This document shows positions 6,366 to 8,734 of a stretch of DNA of 8,734 bases, in pieces (the first letter of the stretch is position 1; every line of letters starts with the position of its first letter). The stretch is from DSWT01 sp035415725 (lineage in GTDB: Bacteria; Chloroflexota; Anaerolineae; B4-G1; SLSP01). The position numbers and the translations under genes are program-made. The notes beneath the pieces were generated by a model. It was given only the letters and a program-made list of their open reading frames with translations. It made no database searches and had not been told where the DNA came from. The DNA is taken from positions 1 to 8,734 of the forward strand of contig DAOOGN010000123.1 of assembly GCA_035415725.1 (NCBI GenBank), in the 5' to 3' direction.

Positions 6366-6397
6366 GTGGTAACAAATGGGAGTAAATTCACTCCCAA
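6366..6397 (-). terminator. Putative intrinsic terminator after the two-helix membrane protein
   Basis: On the minus strand a TGGGAGT/ACTCCCA stem (6396-6390 with 6383-6377) with a 6-base loop is followed by TTTGTT. It starts about 18 bases past the stop of the upstream gene. The T-run is interrupted, so confidence is moderate. Confidence 0.5.
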
Positions 6398-6414
6398 TTC
6401 CACTATCGAACGTG

Positions 6415-6696
6415 CTAACGCAAAGACAAAAGCATAATCAGTGCAATCCCCAGCAACAGAAGCCCAGAAACCATAAGAATCAGCCCGTAGATTTGTATAT
6501 GCTTGTAAGTGAGTTTGCCAGTTCTTTCTACTTCTTTGTCCAAATGTCGAAAGAAACGCTGGAAAATATAACGATATGTCAACGTATTTTCGTGTATACT
6601 GGCTGGTTTTACAAGCATTCGAAGCCCCTGTATGATCAGCATGGCTATCACGATGAAAACTACAATGATGTGACGCAGGTCAGAACTATCTATCAT
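6415..6696 (-). CDS. Small two-helix membrane protein, candidate immunity protein of the Rhs tip
   Basis: A 93-residue protein of no recognised family. Two strongly hydrophobic helices (about 9-28, HIIVVFIVIAMLIIQGLRML, and 68-91, IQIYGLILMVSGLLLLGIA) flank a charged middle (Lys/Arg/His/Glu, 29-67). The start is ATG at 6696, with GGGAG 7-8 bases upstream; an upstream TTG at 6711 is possible but has no such site. It follows the variable C-terminus of an orphan Rhs protein after about 86 bases on the same strand, the usual place of the immunity gene. A membrane location would suit protection against a membrane-acting toxin, but this function is inferred only. It is AT-rich compared with the flanking rhs core. 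Confidence 0.65.
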   Translation of the reverse strand: MIDSSDLRHIIVVFIVIAMLIIQGLRMLVKPASIHENTLTYRYIFQRFFRHLDKEVERTGKLTYKHIQIYGLILMVSGLLLLGIALIMLLSLR

Positions 6697-6782
6697 AGGC
6701 GTTTCTCCCAACTATTTCCGTGTAAAGCAAGATGCTTAATCGGTATCTATGGAACAAGTTTAAAAAGCAAGGCCTCCACTGG

Positions 6783-7994
6783 TCAGTTAGTTATGGTAAC
6801 TGCGCCACCGATATTCGATACAATGCTAATCACATCTGGCCAAAATTGGATACCTATGCCGGCGTAACTTAATGAAACATCGCCAAGCGCTCCCCATGCT
6901 GACTCTCCATCTAAAACACCGTCAAAATTACTGTACAAGCTATACGCTATACTAAGAGCATCGACAAGGCTTCCTGTCTTTTCTGCGGCTTGAATCACAT
7001 TAACTGCACGTCCTCCAAGCCCTACAGTAAAGAGGTCTGCAGTGATGCCAGCAAGATCAAAGCCAGCATCAACCCAGTCGACTTTACTTGCGTCGAACCT
7101 GACATGGGAATATTGCGTACTTATGTGGGTATAAAAGGACTGACCCACCCCAGAAAGTCGATAAATGTCCTTAGCCTCGCCGCGCCCGGCAAATTCCCCT
7201 TGCCCTGCCCCAACGATTTTTTGGTCAACAAAACGTTCCCATTGAAGAGGATTGAATTGCATCAATTCGGACCCCGACAGGTTCTTTAAGCACCGTAGAA
7301 AAATTCCCGAGTTTGAAGATTCAAAGATACCTCTACCCCGCCAATCTGCTATTCCTCCACTAAGGCTATACGTAACTCCTTGGTCAAGAAAAGTACCATC
7401 TGTAGCCCGACGCAAGATTTCTAACCATCCCCATCTTCCATACAAAGAGGAATTTTCATTTTGGAAAAAGGCTAAGACCTCATCCCAAGTTGAGACTCCA
7501 AAGGACTTCATTATCTCTTCTTCGCTGTAGTGTCCACTTGGATCCGTATACCTGAGCGGATTATTGAGCACATACGCATACCGGTTGAGACTCTGCGGAT
7601 TGGCCGGGCTGGGGACCATCGTATCCGCCTGGATGAAGCGGCCCAGGGCGGGATCGTAATAGCGCGCGCCATAGTCGTACAGGCCCAACCCGGCTTCGCG
7701 CCGTTGTCCGGTGAAGCGGCGGTCGGTGGGCAAGCCGGTCCCCTCCAGGCCGGGCCGCACTTCGCCATACGGCGTGTAGCGCATCTCGCTCACCTTCGCG
7801 CCGCTCGCGTCCGTCGCCAGGGACGCGGAGCCGAGGTGGTCGCCGTGCAGGTAGTATACCACACCTGCTTTGCGCATCGCAATCCGCTGCCCGCCCGCAA
7901 AGTAGTAGGTGGTGGTGAGACGCTGCGTCCCACTGATGTGGACTTCCACCGCACCCAGGTATACTGTCACGCCGCGGCAGTCTTCGCGCCACAC
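6783..7994 (-). CDS. Orphan Rhs core with variable C-terminal (toxin-like) region
   Basis: A 403-residue reading frame (GTG at 7994) made of two parts. Residues 1-155 are the end of a YD-repeat Rhs core: YYFAGGQRIAMR, YYLHGDHLGSASL, RYTPYGEVR, RRFTGQRRE, LGLYDYGARYYDPALGRFIQADT, and the closing NRYAYVLNNPLRYTDPSGH. Residues 156-403 are variable: a connector (SFGVSTWDEVLAFFQ, YGRWGWLEILRRA) seen in other Rhs proteins, then an unrecognised region ending in a Gly/Ala-rich hydrophobic tail (about 305-402). In polymorphic toxins, the part after DPSGH is the tip cleaved off and delivered. The core is GC-rich, while the tip from 7529 onward is clearly AT-richer. The core continues upstream in the same frame to ATG 8123 but is interrupted by TGA at 8021-8019, so this may be a reinitiated or decayed gene. 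AAGGA at 8010-8006 lies 11 bases before the GTG. Confidence 0.75.
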   Translation of the reverse strand: MWREDCRGVTVYLGAVEVHISGTQRLTTTYYFAGGQRIAMRKAGVVYYLHGDHLGSASLATDASGAKVSEMRYTPYGEVRPGLEGTGLPTDRRFTGQRREAGLGLYDYGARYYDPALGRFIQADTMVPSPANPQSLNRYAYVLNNPLRYTDPSGHYSEEEIMKSFGVSTWDEVLAFFQNENSSLYGRWGWLEILRRATDGTFLDQGVTYSLSGGIADWRGRGIFESSNSGIFLRCLKNLSGSELMQFNPLQWERFVDQKIVGAGQGEFAGRGEAKDIYRLSGVGQSFYTHISTQYSHVRFDASKVDWVDAGFDLAGITADLFTVGLGGRAVNVIQAAEKTGSLVDALSIAYSLYSNFDGVLDGESAWGALGDVSLSYAGIGIQFWPDVISIVSNIGGAVTITN

Positions 7995-8003
7995 GCGGTT
8001 GCC

Positions 8004-8033
8004 GTTCCTTCGCTGCGCTCAGGACAGGCTGCC
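8004..8033. repeat. Short palindromic repeat inserted in the Rhs core
   Basis: The minus strand reads FIDNG, then SLS-stop-AQRRNG, then NRVW. Other Rhs cores continue directly from an NG-like residue pair to NRV, so about 30 bp appear inserted. The centre TCCTGAGCGCAGCGAAGGA (8024-8006) shares CCTGAGC-N4-CGAAGG with the insertion at 58-76 and has complementary ends (TCCT/AGGA). It brings an in-frame TGA (8021-8019). Confidence 0.65.
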
Positions 8034-8123
8034 ATTGTCAATGAAGCGCGTCACGTCGCCGCTGACGATGTTGGTGACGACCGCCAGGCGATTTTCGACG
8101 TCGTAGGTGTCCTCATACCTCAT
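8019..8123 (-). pseudogene. 5' part of the orphan Rhs core, ended by TGA
   Basis: ATG at 8123 opens a frame reading MRYEDTYDVENRLAVVTN and on to FIDNG, a typical YD-repeat block (YDVENRL). After 34 codons it meets TGA at 8021-8019, inside the inserted repeat. The same frame continues as the downstream Rhs reading frame, so both were one gene. The ATG lies one base after the TAG of the upstream membrane-protein gene (8125), with no room for a separate promoter. This fragment marks the junction where a core piece was joined to the preceding cassette. Confidence 0.7.
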
Positions 8124-8124
8124 G

Positions 8125-8655
8125 CTATTCTCTCAATGCGATCCACAATTTATCGCGGATCAGCTTTACAAGACTGTCATAGTTCTCTCCACTCGCCATT
8201 AAGGTGACTCCAAGGCTCCAGTGGACTTGCCCATCAGTACCTTTTACTGGAGAATAGTGTAGAAAACTTATCCCTTGCCTAATTTCCACAAAGGTTGTGT
8301 TACCTTTTGGATTAAATTGTGATTTATGTATCCACGAGCTGACTCCCTTCACATCACTCCAAGGCACAAAGTGCCATCTGAACAGACAGGTCTTGAGCTT
8401 TAATCCGACCTCATCAGCTTGCACTTCAGTACATATAACACTAGCAGCATAGCCAAAAGTGCCTACTATCACAATATCGACAAAGCTTGACAGAACGAGA
8501 AACCAGAATGGAGGGTTAGTTGGCTCTAGTGGATCGCTTAGATAGGCGCTCCATTGAAGTATAGTCATTCCGCCAAAGATTAAACCTGTCATAACAGCAG
8601 CACCAACGTAGCCACGGGCTGCTTTTTCTAATCGATGGTTGACATAGGTCATCAT
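8125..8655 (-). CDS. Membrane protein with PH-like domain, candidate immunity protein of an upstream toxin
   Basis: A 176-residue protein with two membrane helices (about 15-36 and 49-75). A cytoplasmic region (76-172) follows whose beginning (ADEVGLKLKTCLFRWHFVPWSDVKGV) has the pattern of bacterial PH (DUF304-like) domains, in which strands lead to a PWSDI/V turn. The exact family is not certain. ATG at 8655 (or the next codon, also ATG) overlaps the TGA of the upstream frame as ATGA, and GAGGA lies about 10 bases upstream. Translation is thus likely coupled to the upstream gene. This coupling, the AT-rich composition and the rhs core fragment right after its stop suggest it is the immunity gene of a polymorphic toxin ending at 8652. 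The function is inferred; a general membrane protein remains possible. Confidence 0.7.
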   Translation of the reverse strand: MMTYVNHRLEKAARGYVGAAVMTGLIFGGMTILQWSAYLSDPLEPTNPPFWFLVLSSFVDIVIVGTFGYAASVICTEVQADEVGLKLKTCLFRWHFVPWSDVKGVSSWIHKSQFNPKGNTTFVEIRQGISFLHYSPVKGTDGQVHWSLGVTLMASGENYDSLVKLIRDKLWIALRE

Positions 8656-8734
8656 AGTAAGCTATCCTCTTCTTTACTCCAATACCTTCGCCAAAATGAG
8701 GCTCTTGTAGTATAAGAGATTCCAGCACCAGTGG
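8652..8734 (-). CDS. C-terminal end of an upstream gene, possibly a toxin tip
   Basis: In the frame whose first complete codon is at 8732, 26 sense codons (TGAGISYTTRASFWRRYW, then SKEEDSLL) end in TGA at 8654-8652. That stop overlaps the ATG of the next gene as ATGA. The basic and aromatic composition looks like a real C-terminus and would fit an Rhs toxin tip. No family can be named from 26 residues, and the other two frames cannot be excluded. Confidence 0.5.
   Translation of the reverse strand, partial: TGAGISYTTRASFWRRYWSKEEDSLL

Noticed and set aside
6162..6867. Plus-strand open frames across the rhs fragment and the small membrane protein
   Set aside because: The minus strand carries recognisable Rhs motifs, membrane helices and a ribosome site here; the plus-strand products look like nothing.
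7530..8207. A 225-codon plus-strand open frame
   Set aside because: Antisense to the Rhs core, whose conserved motifs are unmistakable.
8516..8728. A 70-codon minus-strand open frame at the right edge
   Set aside because: It overlaps the 176-residue membrane protein in another frame and has no supporting features; the frame ending in the ATGA overlap is preferred.

Overview
The window looks like a piece of a GC-rich, repeat-laden genome of the Chloroflexota type (phylum inferred from gene style, not proven). The hints are a membrane-anchored SH3-like protein with a TPTPTP linker, a two-component-style beta-propeller protein, Rhs (YD-repeat) cores closely resembling those of that phylum, and many short palindromic repeats between and even inside genes.

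Layout from left to right. (1) 1-702, minus strand: the N-terminal part of a secreted or membrane beta-propeller (Reg_prop) protein, cut by the window edge, with a 24-bp repeat inserted in frame. (2) 703-1007: non-coding, with a small MITE-like element (734-842) holding a 33-bp palindrome, and two hairpins. (3) 1008-3493, minus strand: a two-gene operon for the last steps of oxidative pentose breakdown (Weimberg pathway). The 2-keto-3-deoxy-pentonate dehydratase comes first, then alpha-ketoglutarate semialdehyde dehydrogenase. Together they would turn a 2-keto-3-deoxy-pentonate into 2-oxoglutarate. (4) 3623-4096, minus strand: the SH3-like membrane protein, apparently read from a leaderless mRNA. 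(5) 4343-4415, minus strand: tRNA-Arg(CCU) with a strong promoter. (6) 4637-5713, plus strand: mtnA, the methionine-salvage isomerase. (7) 5714-6083: three tandem copies of a ~118-bp multi-hairpin repeat, running from the mtnA stop codon into a broken rhs gene. (8) 6054-8734, minus strand: a mosaic Rhs locus.

The Rhs locus is the most interesting region. Read in its own direction (right to left) it holds the last 26 codons of an unknown protein, a membrane protein with a PH-like domain coupled to it by an ATGA overlap, an orphan Rhs core ending at the DPSGH motif and fused to an AT-richer variable C-terminus, a 93-residue two-helix membrane protein, and a second Rhs core fragment truncated by the tandem repeat array. 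This is the layout expected of displaced Rhs toxin/immunity cassettes. GC-rich core fragments alternate with AT-rich toxin and immunity modules, and both candidate immunity proteins are membrane proteins. A short repeat inserted in the orphan Rhs core brings an in-frame TGA.
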